A DNA stretch of 64,000 nt. It comes from Dromaius novaehollandiae (Eukaryota > Chordata > Aves > Casuariiformes > Dromaiidae). Positions 12,226 to 26,720 of the stretch are shown in pieces (positions within the stretch are counted from its first letter, which is position 1; each line of letters starts with the position of its first letter). The stretch covers positions 137,247,017 to 137,311,016 of the forward strand of contig NC_088099.1 in NCBI RefSeq assembly GCF_036370855.1, read 5' to 3'. The translations under genes were made by a program, and so were the position numbers. The notes under the pieces are model-generated. The model was not told the DNA's origin, searched no databases, and worked only from the letters and a program-made list of their open reading frames with translations.

Positions 12226-12546
12226 ACTTCAGTACAGGCTGTGAACTTGCACAGAAATATTTGTGAAGAGGATAAAATTTATGGAATTTATTGTGTTTTT
12301 GCTTATAATCTACACCACAAGCTATGGAACATGGTGCCTGTATACGTTTTGTGTGTGTTCAGGTTTTGGTTGACATCACATATATGTCTGTACACACACC
12401 CACACTCACACACATGTACAACAGGATCAACTGTTGAGTTTTATTATCTGAGCTTTTTGAGTGTTTCAGCTGTATTAAAAACTGTATCTGGGCATAATAT
12501 TACTGTGCATTCTAGCAAAATTTTTCTGACGAATCTCTTTGCTACA

Positions 12547-12617
12547 GATATATATATATAGCTATATATTATATATATATTTATATGTATATATAAAATA
12601 TATATACTTATATGTAT
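12547..12617. repeat. Imperfect (TA)n microsatellite
   Basis: About 70 bases of TA-dominated sequence with GC and GT interruptions; self-complementary and able to extrude hairpins. Confidence 0.95.
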
Positions 12618-15600
12618 TCTTTCCTTTGCCCTGGCTTCTGGTCGCTATCAGACCTGACACCAGGGGTTGCCAGGACTCTGAGGTCTGCACACTAGAAAAG
12701 CAACAGTGAAGAAAAATAGGTCACATTATGCTTATGAAAGAGCTTTACATTACAGCAACATACATGAGCAATTTTCTGTTAGGTCTGTTTATGCTAGCAT
12801 TTTAGTTTGGATTGACACTTTCATCAAGGGTCAGTGGTTACTTTTAAATTCATGTAAAAAGAGTTTTGATTCATTGCTAAACAATTCAACATTTTCTTTG
12901 CCCAATACGCACATGTATATACCATCCAGCCCACATCAGGATTCAATTCTTCCATACGTATTCAGATGAGATGAAGAAAGTACATCATTCCGAGGTAATC
13001 AATCATGGTTCATTTCTTATTTAGATAAGGTGAACTGATATAGTTTCCACATACCCTGCCAGAGGTGAGTCTTTTGAAGTTCATATTTTTTTTCCTTTTT
13101 ATTTTTCTTTTTTAAAGCACAGATGGAAAGCTGGGAAAAAAGAAAAAAACACAGACATATATTCTTTGAGTCTTCCCCATCTTCTTTGCAAGGTGCAGTG
13201 AGTTAAAGCCTGTAGCTCTGCAGGAGAACAGTCAAGAAATTGAAAAGAAAGAGTTTGGCTGTCCCTAATCCCTGAGCAATGAGAATAGGAGATGACAAGA
13301 AACCTGAAAAAGCTATTCATCTTCACAGTGACCAAAACCTCATATAAGTTAAAGCTGCAGGAGAATCTAAGATTTTGATGCTGGCCAAACTGAGCTAACT
13401 CAGTAAGTTGAGTTAATACTCTAGAAACAAGCTCTTATGTTAATTTGTAGAAATAGATCTAGAAATGAGATGCAATCTAGAAGTCTTCAGTGTAAAGCTA
13501 TTAATGAAAATGATAGCAATGTCAGAGTTCTGTACAAACCTCCCACAATACAGACAGTACAGTATAGAGCACATCTCTGTAGGAACAGCAGAAGGAGAGT
13601 ACACAAATCTAAATCCTCCTCTTCTCACATCCTATTTCCTGCAATGCTTGTCTGTATTGTAATGTTCGCATACAAAATATGCTTTTTTATGAGGAAAAAC
13701 TATAATTTCAGATGAAATTCTTGAACATGAGTATTATGACTTTGCTAGATGAGTTAATTCTTCTGTTTTCTAAATTGTGACTTTCTTTAAAAACATATTT
13801 TGATTAATTCACTGATGAAAAATGGAAAAATATTTTGTGACTTAAGAATGGAACATGTTGAATTTTATAGTTAAGGATATAATACTGTTAACAGTTTTCC
13901 TTTTTTTAAAAAAAGTATAAATTTCCAAAAGTAATTTTCTTACGTACGCAGAAGTTTACTACCCAAATATTTTTTCCTGACTGTTATGGGCTCAAAATTA
14001 CTTATTTAACTGACATTCTGATTCTGACAGATAGTTTCTGAGTGTGAGTATGGAATTCGATGATTGAAGCAGAGGAAAATATGTTGTAGACAGAAAATTA
14101 AAAATGTATTTTTGTCAGTTCCTTGAAAATATTGGTTGCATATTAAAACACTTTCATGTTGCTTTAGAAAAGCAGATTTCTCAAGATAGAAAAATTCCAA
14201 GTTTTGGATCTTTTAATGTAAGGGAGGAAAAAAAAAACATTAAGATCTTTTAAACATCCATGTGTTAGTGATTAGTAGTTTGCAGCTAGGTATTATAAAT
14301 GTCTCAGGAGTATTTTGTATAGGTATATGATGAAAATACCATCAGACATCAGCTTCAATACCTTGCCTCTGTTACATTAACCATTGTTTTTCCTTCCAGC
14401 TTAGTAAAAGGGCTCCGGAAAATGGCTGCCACCATAAGACTTTGCTTTCCTGGTTTCTAGATAGACCTTTTTAAATATAGGACTTTTGAGTTTTCATTTA
14501 ACTTTAGTGTCATATTCATAAGTTCTTACTTTGTCCTTTTATACTCACATTTTTGTACTTCCATGCTCAAATTTTACAGTTATTACAGCTGACAATTATC
14601 TTCGCGTCTGTTTTGTTTGCAAGGAAATCTTGGTCTCCATTCAGAGAGTGCACGTTAACACAATTAAAGCAGGATTTCTCTTCCAGATTGAATTGGCTTG
14701 AAAATGGTGTATTTTGTTGAATAATCTATAACAACTGGCTTCAGATTTCATTTAAACTTAAACTTTCCCATTGCATTTTCAGGATTTGTATTTAATGAAC
14801 AGGAGCCTAAGCTGCTCTCAGTCAGTGTAGATTCTTGTTCCAAAAACAGTGCTTTACTGTTATAGGCAAGTATAAGTCATAAGTGGAAAACATAAAAATG
14901 TTAAGAAATGACTTTAATATACCTATTGAATAGCCTGAGCAATCAAGTGATCTTCATTTCAGTAGATTGTCATCTTGCCCTATTGAATTCTGGGGGAAAA
15001 AAAAAGTCACATCTACCTTTCTAAAACTTTTCCTATTTTTCAGGATGATGACATTTTTTATTTTCATGTGTTGGAATGGTGGTGTGACAAATTGTGCATT
15101 GCACACAGATGTATTGAAATGACACTTTTTTGACTAGCTTACCATTTAAGAACAGAGTTTGGAACAGTTTTGCCCATCCTTTTTGCCTTTCTATTGTTAT
15201 AAATTAAAGTTTTGGTTAAGAGTAGAGTAATAGTAAATAAAATGCAAAGAAATGAAAGGTCTTGATTAATAAAATATGTAAGCATATATGAGAGGTTTAG
15301 TCACACTTTTGATTACAACAGAATTCAAGTACATGCTTAAAAATAAGTATGTGTTTAAGTAATTGTAACCTATCTAAACTATTTGGATGAAACTCTGCAC
15401 TGAGTCCTAATGGTCGTTCCTGAAATGTATTTAACACTCCTCCCCTTGCTACTGCCCCTCCCCAGCAAAAAGTATGAGATGTACAGTGTCCATACCTTTC
15501 TAAAAGACTTTCACACCCTGTTTATTTATGTCTAGTGAAAGGAATTTCTTAATACATCTAGCGTGTTTACTCACTCATTTCTCCTGAGCAAAAACTTTAT

Positions 15601-16539
15601 TCCTTTCATCCTTCTACATAGTCTAAGACACCTGAAGATGCATTGGCTTGATGTTTCTTCTCTGGCTGCATGGTAGTACTCAGAATGAGTTGCTTTCTCA
15701 AATCCGTGTCCTAACTTATTGATCACATGCTTTGGTGGGGTTCTGACAAACTTCCTATTACTTTGCTGCGCACCAGCAGGGATGGTACTGCTATGTTAAT
15801 TCCAGCTACTTCTTGGATATCTGCTAACAATGTTATAAGGATGAAGTACCCTAATTTTAAGGATCATTGGGTCCAGAGGGATGAAATGCCTTGTCATGTA
15901 TCATGTCACACAGGCTTAGCTTTTCTAATAGAACTTTTATAGGAATAAAGCAGTACATTTATCTTCTTTTTTTAAAGAAAAAGGAATTATTTGTCAGTAG
16001 TACAAAGGCCTCTCCTATACAGCTATCTGAAGATCCATTGACAAATGTTTTTGTATATTGTGAGCAATATTAAATGCATAAAGTTCTTACTAGTTACTTT
16101 CCTGTTCCTTTTTTATGAACATTGAGAAGAAAGGCTGAATGCAATGATTGTTTTGATACACATATTGTACTCCCCGTCTTCTATGGGCACTGCTGATTTT
16201 ACAAGGTCTTCTTGTGACAGGCTACCCTGTCATAATTTCTGAATAACTTTGAACTTCAACAGCTTATGAGCTTTGACGATCTCCAGTTTCCTGCTTGTCA
16301 TTCTGAGTAACTGTTGCAAATTTAAATTCACCGGCCTTAATATTTAGATCATTGGAGTACATTCTAAAGTTAAGAAATCAGTCCTAATATCAAATCCTGT
16401 GTTACAGTTATACACATGCCATTCTGTTTTTAGTTTATTTTTATTCTGGGAGTTTCTGTTTAGCCTACGTTTTAAATATCTTTTGCCCTTTTATGTAACT
16501 CACACAAGTGTCAATTTTTGTCAAGTATTTTTCTACATT

Positions 16540-16567
16540 GGCCAATGTTATATGGCCAATGTCATAT
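16540..16567. repeat. 14-bp tandem duplication
   Basis: ggccaatgttatat followed by ggccaatgtcatat; each copy carries a CCAAT pentamer. Confidence 0.8.
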
Positions 16568-18353
16568 GTTATATTCATGAAAAAAATTATTTTGGCCCTC
16601 AAAATGCATAAATGGCATAAATCCTCCTTAGCTTTTTCAAGCTAATAATGTCAGTGCTTTTCCTGAGTTTACAGCTGTGGTTCTTCATGCTCCCTACCCC
16701 TCAAAGACGTACGCCTGTCTCAAATCATGTCCATTAAGAAGTATTGGGTAAATTGAAATAAGCCAGGTGATTCAGGTTAATGTGTTGATTCCTGTGGGTA
16801 ATAGAATGAATAGCTGAGATGAATGAATTATGCAGAACAGCTTGTATCGGTGTAGCAAGTTGTAGCATCACTGTTGTTCAAGCACATTAATTTCTCAGTA
16901 ACAGTCAAATGCAAGTCAAGGCAAAAGTCTGTAAGGTTGTCCCTTACCAACAAATGAAAGAAGGCAATGATGTAACCGTTCCCTGTGCTGATTAGCAGTC
17001 ATAACTCAAATATCAGTTCGTAATTATCATCTCCATTTTTTTGGGTAAGTAACCCTGCTGTCAGGAAAATGATCATTTCCTTTCAGATATATTATTGACT
17101 GTGACTTTAATTTGGCATTTGTAATCCTGATCTTCAGAGGTGGTGGCAGGGTTAACTAGTGGCAGCCAGCTTTTGTAAGACATATTTCAGTATAATAGAC
17201 ATTCTGTATTCCACGTTCACAAAATATTGCATCTGTCATATCAGATCTCTAATTTACATTGTCAGCACTGACTTCTTCCTCACTAGGTGATAATCTGAAG
17301 TAGATTGCAAAGTATAACAGAAGTGCCTGGCCTTGACATCAGGTGCAAAAGGATAACTGCTGTTCTACCATGTAAAACACTCAGAAATTGTTTTGTGCTG
17401 TAGAAAGCACCTTTCTGCTAGCCACACAAGAACACGTGTGAAAATCAAGAAGCCCAGAAGGATAAAGGCACAGAAAGGATAAAAAACCCAAACAATCTCT
17501 TTTGCCAGATTCCTAAACAGAGACTGCCTATAACACGCAATTGTGATTTCAGCCTTAATGGGCTGTGCCCACCATTAAGCAGATGTATTTGGGTTACCAT
17601 TGAGCCACCATTAAGCTGTGGTAGATGGATTTCCAGCTTCCGTGTTTTGCCTTCAGAGTCTAATTGTCTAAAACCTACCCGGATAGTTTTGTAATGACCT
17701 TAATTCTGTGTAGCATCTTGGATTCAAATATACCTTGAAGTACTCCTTAGCATTAGTGACAGTCAAGAGCTCAACAGTGGTGGCAGCCAGCAATGTAAAG
17801 CCTGACGGTCATTTTCAGAGACATCCTTTGTGCTGTTTTTAGTGTGAAGCAGCCTTGGAAATAATACTTATTAAACCCACTGCTAGGCTATTTTGAACAA
17901 ACAGAAGGAAGTAAAGTAGTCACAGTTTAATGTGATTCCCAGCCCTTAGATGATGATAATGATAAAAGTAATAATAATAATAATTACATCTGCAAAATTT
18001 ACAATTGTTTTTGACCCAATTGAGATTTATTTCAGATCTGGTCATCCTCATTTCAGATCTGATTATCCTTGTTCCCTTCTCAACACTTTCTGGTTCCACT
18101 ATTTTATTCCTGAGACAGGGAGACCAGAATTCACAGATTATACAAGATGAAGATATAGAAAAGATCTGTACCATGCCATTTTGATGTACTTTATTTTATT
18201 CACAGTTCCTCTTTAAATAATTGCTAACATTCTATGATATTTGAGAGCTACTAAAGCATTGATCTGATATTTTCGTTGAACGATCAACTCTATTGTTACG
18301 ATTTTTCCCTGAATAATAATGGTTATCTTAAGCTCATTATTTTATATATGAAG

Positions 18354-18400
18354 TTAGAATTGTTTTTCTTTAGAAGTTTAGAATTGTTTTCTTTTAGAAT
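18354..18400. repeat. About 23-bp tandem duplication
   Basis: tagaattgtttttctttaga is followed directly by a near copy with a one-base shift in the T runs. Confidence 0.75.
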
Positions 18401-19217
18401 ATGTCTTTAACTAGACTTTTTAACTGGGTCTGTCATTATTTGGGAAATTATAATTTCTCATTGCATCCTCACCATTTTCTTCTAAAATTACCTAGGAGCT
18501 TCCCAACTATAAGTACTTGGTGAAAATAATAGCTGATTTTTTCTAATATTTTATTTGTACTGCCGTTATACAATAAATGCTGTTGTTACCAAGAAAAAAA
18601 TCAACCTGAACAATTACCTTTTTATTGGCATTTTTAGACAAGATAGCTGTAAATATTCCTGAAAATATTGTTCTCCTTTCTTCCTAGTGTTCAGTTTTTA
18701 CTTAAGAGAAGTATAACTTGAATCCTGTAAATTTAATGAAATTAAAATTTTAGTGAAGGTGACGTGGGCCACTTTAATTAAGAAAAGTGATAATGTGTTC
18801 TGCTGTTTATGAAGTACTGTACAATTTTATCTTTTGTAAGAAGTAACTGTGAAAGCACTTACCTGAAATTGCTCAATAATACACTGTATGCATTTAATTA
18901 GACATAAAAGGATGCTTTTGCTTGAAAGCCTTCCTCTTTGGCTCATTGAGGATGGTTTTTTTTCATTTTTATTGCTCTGTCTTTAGGCAATAATTGTTTG
19001 TGTTTTGTAATTCTCAGGAGATTCCTGTTTTAAATTTTGAAATTATTTTCTTGTGTTTTAATTAATTTTTATGATGATGGAGCACACAGGTTCCTCTAGG
19101 AAAGCATTGGTTCAGAGCATTTTAAAAGCAGTGGTGATAATTACTATTGTTCTTCTCTTGTTGCTAGTAGTATAATGTTGTTCTTTTCTTTCTACCTAAT
19201 TAACATGTATGTATTAC

Positions 19218-19236
19218 TTTTTTTTTTTTTTTTTTT
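19218..19236. repeat. Poly(T) tract
   Basis: An uninterrupted run of 19 T. On the minus strand it would be an A tail, but no recognisable retrocopy is next to it. Confidence 0.95.
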
Positions 19237-19859
19237 GAGTGATGTGGAGAAAAATTTTGTTTCTAAATTCTGCCAAGGACTGAAACCAAGTTTGTTGTTA
19301 CGTGTAATCTGAAAGTAGAGCAGGCTAACCAAAGCTTAATCTTAATAAAAAGACCACAAGAAGTGGAAACTGAATTCCGTGTCTCTGAAGAAAGAGATAG
19401 GCTCTTCGTGCATGTCCATGAAGCTGAATATGTGTGAGTGTATGAAGGAGGTGAATTTTTTTTTTATCTCTGATCTTCCTGCCAGCCTTTGCCTTATATG
19501 CATTCCAGGGTGCCATGCAGGTGCCATCACTATGATGAGGAAATTGAGACCAGTTGTGAGATGAGAATGTTATATATGTACAGGTCAGTAGCACATAAGA
19601 AAATGTATTTGACTTCTGCAAGGATGAGATTATTTGGCTGTATGTAAAGAAAACATATCTATCACAAAAGCAGTCAGAACCATGTCAGCTATAGTACCTC
19701 TCTGGTAGGAGCAGGGTAAAGTTTTTACAGAACAGATTTTCAGCCAGAAACAATTCTTGTTACTGTGATTCATATAAAGTTGAAGCATATAGTTAAATTC
19801 CTTATAAGTGAAATATGAAACAATGTGCTTCAAATGAACCTTGTGTTTTATGCCTGAAC

Positions 19860-19874
19860 AAAAAAAAAAAAAAA
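19860..19874. repeat. Poly(A) tract
   Basis: An uninterrupted run of about 15 A; no retroelement body recognised upstream. Confidence 0.9.
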
Positions 19875-21314
19875 TTGATTTAACATGGGTGAATGTAGGC
19901 TTTGATTTTTAACTTGCTTGTGGATAAATAGCTGGTAGAGAACACATAGATGAATGTGGTACTATGCCTGCATCAGGACATCAACACTATCTGGACACTA
20001 TAGAGTGCTTATTTCATTCTTGTTGGTAGTTAAACCATATACATTAGAAATTGGCCTTTAGGGAGCTGATAACTCAATGGCTAGGATAGGTGAAAAAAAC
20101 AGAATGGCAGACTGCTAGAATGACAAATGTACATCCTCCCGTCCTTACATAAAAGCCAGATTCTTCTTCTCAAATTTCACTATGCCATGCACCAACATTT
20201 TGCCAACTGGAACAAACTTTCTATTTTCTGCTATATTCAGTCAGTTTTTAAGACTGGTTTATTTATTGTGAGAATTATGTCTGAAATCGTCTTTGTAATT
20301 ATTTGCTTGGAGGAAGGGAGATACAAAAAGAATTAGTTTTTGATAGCAGGAAGACAGGTGTGTAAGGAATATATCATACATTATTTTGGACACTGAGAGG
20401 ATAATTTAAAAAGAGTTTGTAAATGATGAATCAACATAGGGTATGTTGCCTGTCATCATGAACATCCTTTTTCCATCATCCTTGAATGATTGAGAATCAT
20501 GTCTTCTTTCAAGCTTTTTTTTTAAATGTTTTTTACATTTTACTATTCTCCTCATTGTTGCAAAAGTCAGTGTCAATATCTAATCTAATCTGTCAGCCTT
20601 TTTGAAACACTTCGACTTTGATATGAAAGCTCTGTGGGCAGATAAAACAAATAGAAAGCTGTCATTCAGTAGTTGTTGCCTATATTTCCAAAGCTGAAGT
20701 ACCATATGTTGACTGGATAGATAGATGGACAGACACAGATAATATCAGACAGTTCAGAAGCTGTTTTTGAAGGAACTGCTTGTATCACTGTACTACTGAA
20801 CATATGTATGAAAAGCCATCAGAAACTACTTCCTTTTATTTGTGGAACACAACAACGAAACTTTAAGACAAAGAAGGCTCCTCTTCCACCCTCCCCTCCT
20901 GCCACCCCCTCCATGAGTAGCCTTTTTTCCTTTTTGAGACCAAAGGAAGAATGAGAATACGTGTGGAAGTTGCTAACTCTTGATTATAAGCAGTATAAAA
21001 TAGAGCTTTGAGCACAAGTCCTGTCATCTGAATGAAAAGAAATGTTCTGTGAATCATCACCTGCAGAAGGGCAGAATCAGTGCTGCGGCAGCAGACCCAT
21101 TAGGGCAGTATAACCACTGAAGCACGCAGGCCTGATTTACGGCACTTGTGTGCTTGTGATTCAACTCTAAGGAAATCAATTGTAGTGACACAACACATGA
21201 CATTCATTTAAGCCAGTGGTATGAATTTCACAGGACTGAACAATAGAAAAGAATGAGTAATTGTAACGTGCTCCTTTAATTGGAGATATTGCCAGGTTTT
21301 GGGGGGTATTTTGG

Positions 21315-21332
21315 TTTTTTTTTTTTTTTTTT
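21315..21332. repeat. Poly(T) tract
   Basis: An uninterrupted run of 18 T preceded by a G run (21300-21306). Confidence 0.95.
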
Positions 21333-24300
21333 AGACGGATAAATACAGCTCTGAAGGAAATTTGAAAAGAAAGGAATGTATTATTCCTGAGCTTAAGTAA
21401 GAACAAAAAATAGTTGGACTGTATCCGAATTTGAAATGACCTAAAACTCAGAACTACTTTATTATATCCTTTCTACTTTAGAGAGTAAAAACAAAAATCA
21501 ATTTTTCATGTCAGAGTTCAATTTTGGGAATACTGAACTTTTGTTCCTTTTGCAGCACATTTCCTGTCTTATATAGTAAAATACTAATGAACAGCATACA
21601 TTTCTGTAAAACAACAACATTTGTTCCTCTCTGCTGAAGTGGTGGAAATTTTCAATCTCCCAAGTTTTCATTGGCAAATTAAAATTAAGATTTATTATGG
21701 AATCAGATCTCAGAAACCTTACCATGTTGGCTGTATAGGAACTGGGTTTCCAAATGTGCCTAGAATCTTCCATTGAATAAAAGCACATTCTCATTACTGT
21801 CCAGTATGATGAAAAAATTTTACTTTGTTTTGTCAATAAATGTGACACACTTACCTTTCTGATTTTCTGCAGCTACTCTTGTGTTTACACAATTTATCAA
21901 ATCAAATGTAGCAGGTATTATATTTGTCAGCATTGCCTGTGTATCTTTCTCATAAGTATTTACTTCCTAGAAGGCTGGAATATCTAAAATTGATAGGTGA
22001 ATAACCTATGTCAGGTTTCAACAAAACAAAATGACAACAAAAATTCAATAAAAGGAACTACAATCTCAACATATTCTTCTTACTAGCGATGATAAAATTT
22101 ACAGACGTCTTTGCATATATGCCTAACCTCTTCCAACAGTATGTGGCTGTCAGATAATAGTTTATTAGAATCTGAAGAATTTCAAAGAATAGTGAAGTTA
22201 GTAATGAGCAGAGATCGTGGAACTGTTCCTTCCTCAGATTTTATTTTGACTCATTTTTTATATTCTGATTTTTTCATAAACAGAGTGATTCTGTAGATAT
22301 TTTCTACAATTGCTCAGCCAGTTGTTTGCAATAATCACATTTAAACCTATGAGTTTTTAAGTTATTATTTTTGAGATTTATTTAGAGTATCCACAGTTGG
22401 GCTTTATGCTGTATTATTGGTTAGTTCATCCAGTGGTTTTCTTGAATCTCTCAAATCTGTACACTTTAACACAAGATAAATGATCAAAATTTCAAAACCT
22501 CTCATTTTCCTGAATTGTGTCATAATTCTGTGAATGTTGTAACACCATGTTCCTTCAATATATCCATTGAAAATAATAGATTTGATAACAGATAATAGAC
22601 TCTAAGGCATTCAATAACTCTATAATCTAGTCTTTCAAATTGCCTCCACAGCTCTCCAGTACTTGACCTGCAGGATTAACCAGTATCTTCTGAACTAAGT
22701 AGCTCTTCCTAGGAGAAATAACCTGGCTGTAAGTTCTTAGGAGAAAGATGGGGCACAAGTATTACGAAGTCTCTTCATTATTTCTGAATTTAGATTAAAT
22801 TGTTACAGGACAGTTATTGAAGAACAGATGAGCGCAGACTTTTAGCATGCATTTTAAGAATTGTTGTGGCTGGGTATGTATGAGTTCAGTGTCACATCTG
22901 ATAATTAAAGGCTTGTTTCCGATCTATGCTTTGCTTGAAAAGACTATGCAGAGCCTCCCACTTAACTTCTTATACGGCAGGAGAATCAAATCTGGCTTTT
23001 TTGGAAAGCAGGGCTTCAGCTCTTTCTACACATGCTTCCCACCTCTCATGTCTTAATATCTGTTTTATATCTCATCTCACCCTGCCTCCAAGGACTGGCT
23101 GGAAGTCACCCTAAAGGGCTATTATCTGTGAAATGGGAGAAGCTCACAGATAGCTGGGATAAACATTAAGGGCAAAAAAGGCCCGCATTCTCATCAGGTA
23201 ACCAAGAAAATACTCTTTTAGGCCCATTAGTCAACTGTTGCATGTTACCAGAAAGTTGAGGTTAACCCCTGAGTAATTTCATGAAAAGATGAGTTAGATC
23301 TCTGCCCTTTAATGATGGAGGAAACATTTCTCTTTCATTATCGCATTTTGGGGATTACTCTGAGGAGAAAGTAGTTCAGCTTTGGTGCAAACAGCAGTCT
23401 TCTAATGAAACAGATTTTTGCCTTGTAAGATACTTGAACGGAGACTCATATTTAGGGAATACCTTTGGTGCAGTGTTATTTATTGTAGTTCTGAAATTCT
23501 TTAGACATTATCTAGGCTAAATGAGAGGCGGAATAAGTCACTAGAATAAAAGGTTGACTTGGGAAGAAACAGGTGGTTTCTGAGTAAAAGGTGAAAGTAC
23601 AGGGTATAAGCACTGCATTTGCTTATGCACAAGTAGTCTTCCTCAGTAGGGTCCTGAATGCTTACATTGAAGTGTTTTCTCAAGAACTTCACTGAACTGG
23701 GGCTCCTATGTGCTTTCATATCTAAGAAAAGGCTGGAGTTCATTTTTATTAATAAAACAAGACCCATGGGAGGCATTTCTTTTATTCAGCTGTGCATGTG
23801 GACTTTTTTCTAGGTATGCTTCTACTGAATTTGCAGTCCGTAGCTTCCACAGACTCAGAAAGAGCTTGAAGCTCAAGAGTTAAGTTAACTGCAAATATAC
23901 AATGCACCTCTCTGGGGCCTTTTGCATATTTGCTTTCACTATTTGTTTTCACACCCCCTTTCCTCCAGAAATAATCTAAACTGCAGAAGGAAAGAGAAAA
24001 TTAAGTAGTATGTCAACATTAAAAACACACTGATGTGTAAGGTAATGGGCGGGGGGGGACCTCTAACAGATCAGGGAAGATTAATTTCATTTGATGGACT
24101 TCTACATTTTTTTTTCCTTCTCCTTTTCTGGCTTCTTCCTTCCTAGTACTGTTTCTCTACAACATACTCTTCTTTTCCTGAATTGCATCCTCACAAGGGA
24201 TATGTAATTGCAAATTCAGGGTAAATTATATAACACAGCATGATGAAAATAACAAAGCAGCAAAACAGGGAATGTGTAATATACAGTTGTTCAATGACAG

Positions 24301-25742
24301 AGTAGATTTGAAATATTTGAAATTTAGAAAGCAGTATACAAAAAGAAAGTGTTTAGGTGGAAATCATATAAAATGGCAGAGGAATGCATTCTCCCACCAT
24401 AAGAAGCAGCAGAAAAGTTATTGTTTCGGTGCCCTGTATATTCATACAATAGTTATTCCCTGTGTGCAATTTCATGTACTAATGCAAATGCTTATCATTG
24501 TAAACATATCAATTCTCCTCATAAAAGATGTACAAGTACATATGCAGTGCCATGCAGAGGGACATATAATGTGGCCACATGATGATCATCAATATCAGAA
24601 ACACTGATCATTTCAATTGTGTTAGTTTGCCCAGCCCAGAGGCACAAACACCAATGGATTTGAGTGGAATAGAGCTAATGAAATCCATTCCTCTGCACAA
24701 TCTGCAAGCAAAAGTTTCCTTAGGAACAAAATATTTGGGAAAATTTAGCTTAAACTCCAAACTTTGGAACAACAAATACATGTAAAGGAAAAATGTTAGA
24801 AAAACAAAAACATTTTGAGGAATACAGAAGTAAATTCATCATTTTCATATTTTAAATTAAATTTTCAATTCAAAATGTATCTACATTTAAATTGTATGTG
24901 ACTAGAGGGCTAAATCACATGGACTTAAAACATTTAGCTGAATTGGAGAACTCATGTAGGCTAGTAAAAAATGTTTCTTAGAGTAAGCATTAAACATTAA
25001 TCTCAACATTAAAACATTGTGATGCCTTCCACCTTCTTCCACCTTCTTTACTGAAAGGAAAGGAGAAACATATGGCTCCCTGACATTATTTGTCAGATAT
25101 ATGAACTCTGTGGTCAGTAGAAAGGACATATTTGAACCTGAAGTAGTAATTTCTAAACTTACTCAGGATAGATAAAAAATGTAATTTCACTATAAATAAA
25201 ATATAATGCTTCCGAATATAGCTAAAATCTCCAGAAAGCCCAAGCAGTATACTGTTTCAGAATTCTTTTTATTCTTTGTCCATTAGTATACTCACATTTT
25301 TTCATCTTTCTGCACATTCAGTACGCAGTGACAGGTAGTGATATAACAGTTCAATATCTGAGTGATTGCAGTGGTCCATAAATATATTTGAAATGTTTCA
25401 AAACATCGTTAAACTACTTTATCCCCATTTAGGTCATGAGAAGAGTTTGCTGTGTGTAAGATTAGACTTGTTACCATAAAATTCATATAAACTGTATACT
25501 ACTGTGAATTCTAAGTAGTGGGCTTCTGGTTGTTTTTGCTGTGATTAAAATGACAAATGTTTTAGTTCTATTTTAGTATCTGCATGTTGTCTTTACACAT
25601 TTTTCTTTTCTTTTCTTCAAATAATGTCATTTTCTCCAATTCTTGAAGAATTCCTTAGTTAAAATATAAGAATACAGGAAAATTAATTATTTCTTAGAAG
25701 TAATCTATTAGTAAGACCATAGCTTATAACCCATCGTTTTTA

Positions 25743-25772
25743 TGGCATAGTTCATGGCATAGTTCATGGCAT
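25743..25772. repeat. 12-bp tandem repeat, 2.5 copies
   Basis: tggcatagttca occurs twice and is followed by tggcat. Confidence 0.9.
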
Positions 25773-26234
25773 GCAGTTGTATTTACATTAATAGCCATAC
25801 AAGTGGTTTTTAGAAGAATATTGCTGTATCTTCAAAACAAGCAATAATCTTCCACAAGAAATAAAAAGACATTCTGACTTATTATTCAATTATATAATGT
25901 TAATATTCCAAGCCATTGCTGTGGTGGAAGCTGTTCAAGCATAGAACAGTTTCATTTTGCTGTTAAGAGCACTCATGTCTAAAAGATAATCCTATATATG
26001 ATGTAATACAGTAAATGAGTATTACTGCTGGGTGGACTCACTTATCAGTATTTATCCTGTTCCAGCATATTGTCATATAAGGATAATACCAATAGAAAAA
26101 CACTGTAAAAATTTACTGCAAGTCTTAAGGCTATACGCATTATTCACTTACATGCATTTTTCTAACACTGTATACTTTATAACCTGTGATAGAGAGTGGA
26201 AATTCATATTTCAGGCTTTCATTTAATTTTTTTT

Positions 26235-26720
26235 TTATGTGTCTTGTCGCCAAGGCACCATGTGCTGTCAGATTAGAACTTCCATCAGAAAATGAATTGC
26301 CATTGGCACAAATGTATTAATGTTCCCCTTTTAAGTATCAAGTGTGTGTGAGCAGAATGCCCAGCTGCACTGACTTGTTGATCTTTGTATTCAAAATGAA
26401 TATTCCCTTCAAAACAGAATTTTATTTATTCACTTGAATTAGGCTAAGCTTTAATTATATTCTGACATCCCAGAAAATGTGTTTTTAAAGCCCATTAGAG
26501 TTCTTACTTACTCAATGATGAGAAATGGAGTGACTTGCCTTAATGCATTTCGCTTCCATTTGATTGGGTACTGGAGTCCCACCAGCTCAGATTAATGAGC
26601 TGCCTCTTATCGTTAAATATGCTGTGTCTCTTTACTGCTGTAAAATGACCACTAATCCCTTCTGCCACCTGAACATCTGATCACATACATTTTTGTCTGT
26701 TTTTAATGTTTTGTGTTTGG
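26235..26720. promoter_or_regulatory. High-complexity block, candidate conserved noncoding element
   Basis: About 480 bases with no simple repeats, no stop-free frame, balanced composition and clustered homeodomain-type sites (for example cagattaatgagctgcc near 26590 and actaatccc near 26650). The texture is like that of vertebrate developmental enhancers. This is a judgement of appearance only. Confidence 0.2.

Larger units (their letters stand above)
8576..19217. other. First half of the 20-kb intron
   Basis: No recognisable exon, RNA gene or transposable element. It holds the AT microsatellites and tandem duplications listed separately. A TATAAAAG box-like word at 10408-10415 has no supporting promoter context. 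The exon that in PXDN lies between the WQDCCED exon and the VWC exon was not found. Confidence 0.55.

Noticed and set aside
21498..21848. 116-codon minus-strand frame
   Set aside because: No domain, poor composition, no splice or promoter support; the length is compatible with chance in 64 kb.
22111..22230. Frame with ESEEFQRIVKL as a candidate for the missing linker exon before the VWC exon
   Set aside because: No splice sites, and the similarity to the PXDN linker (DFREFVLEMQKTI) is only superficial.
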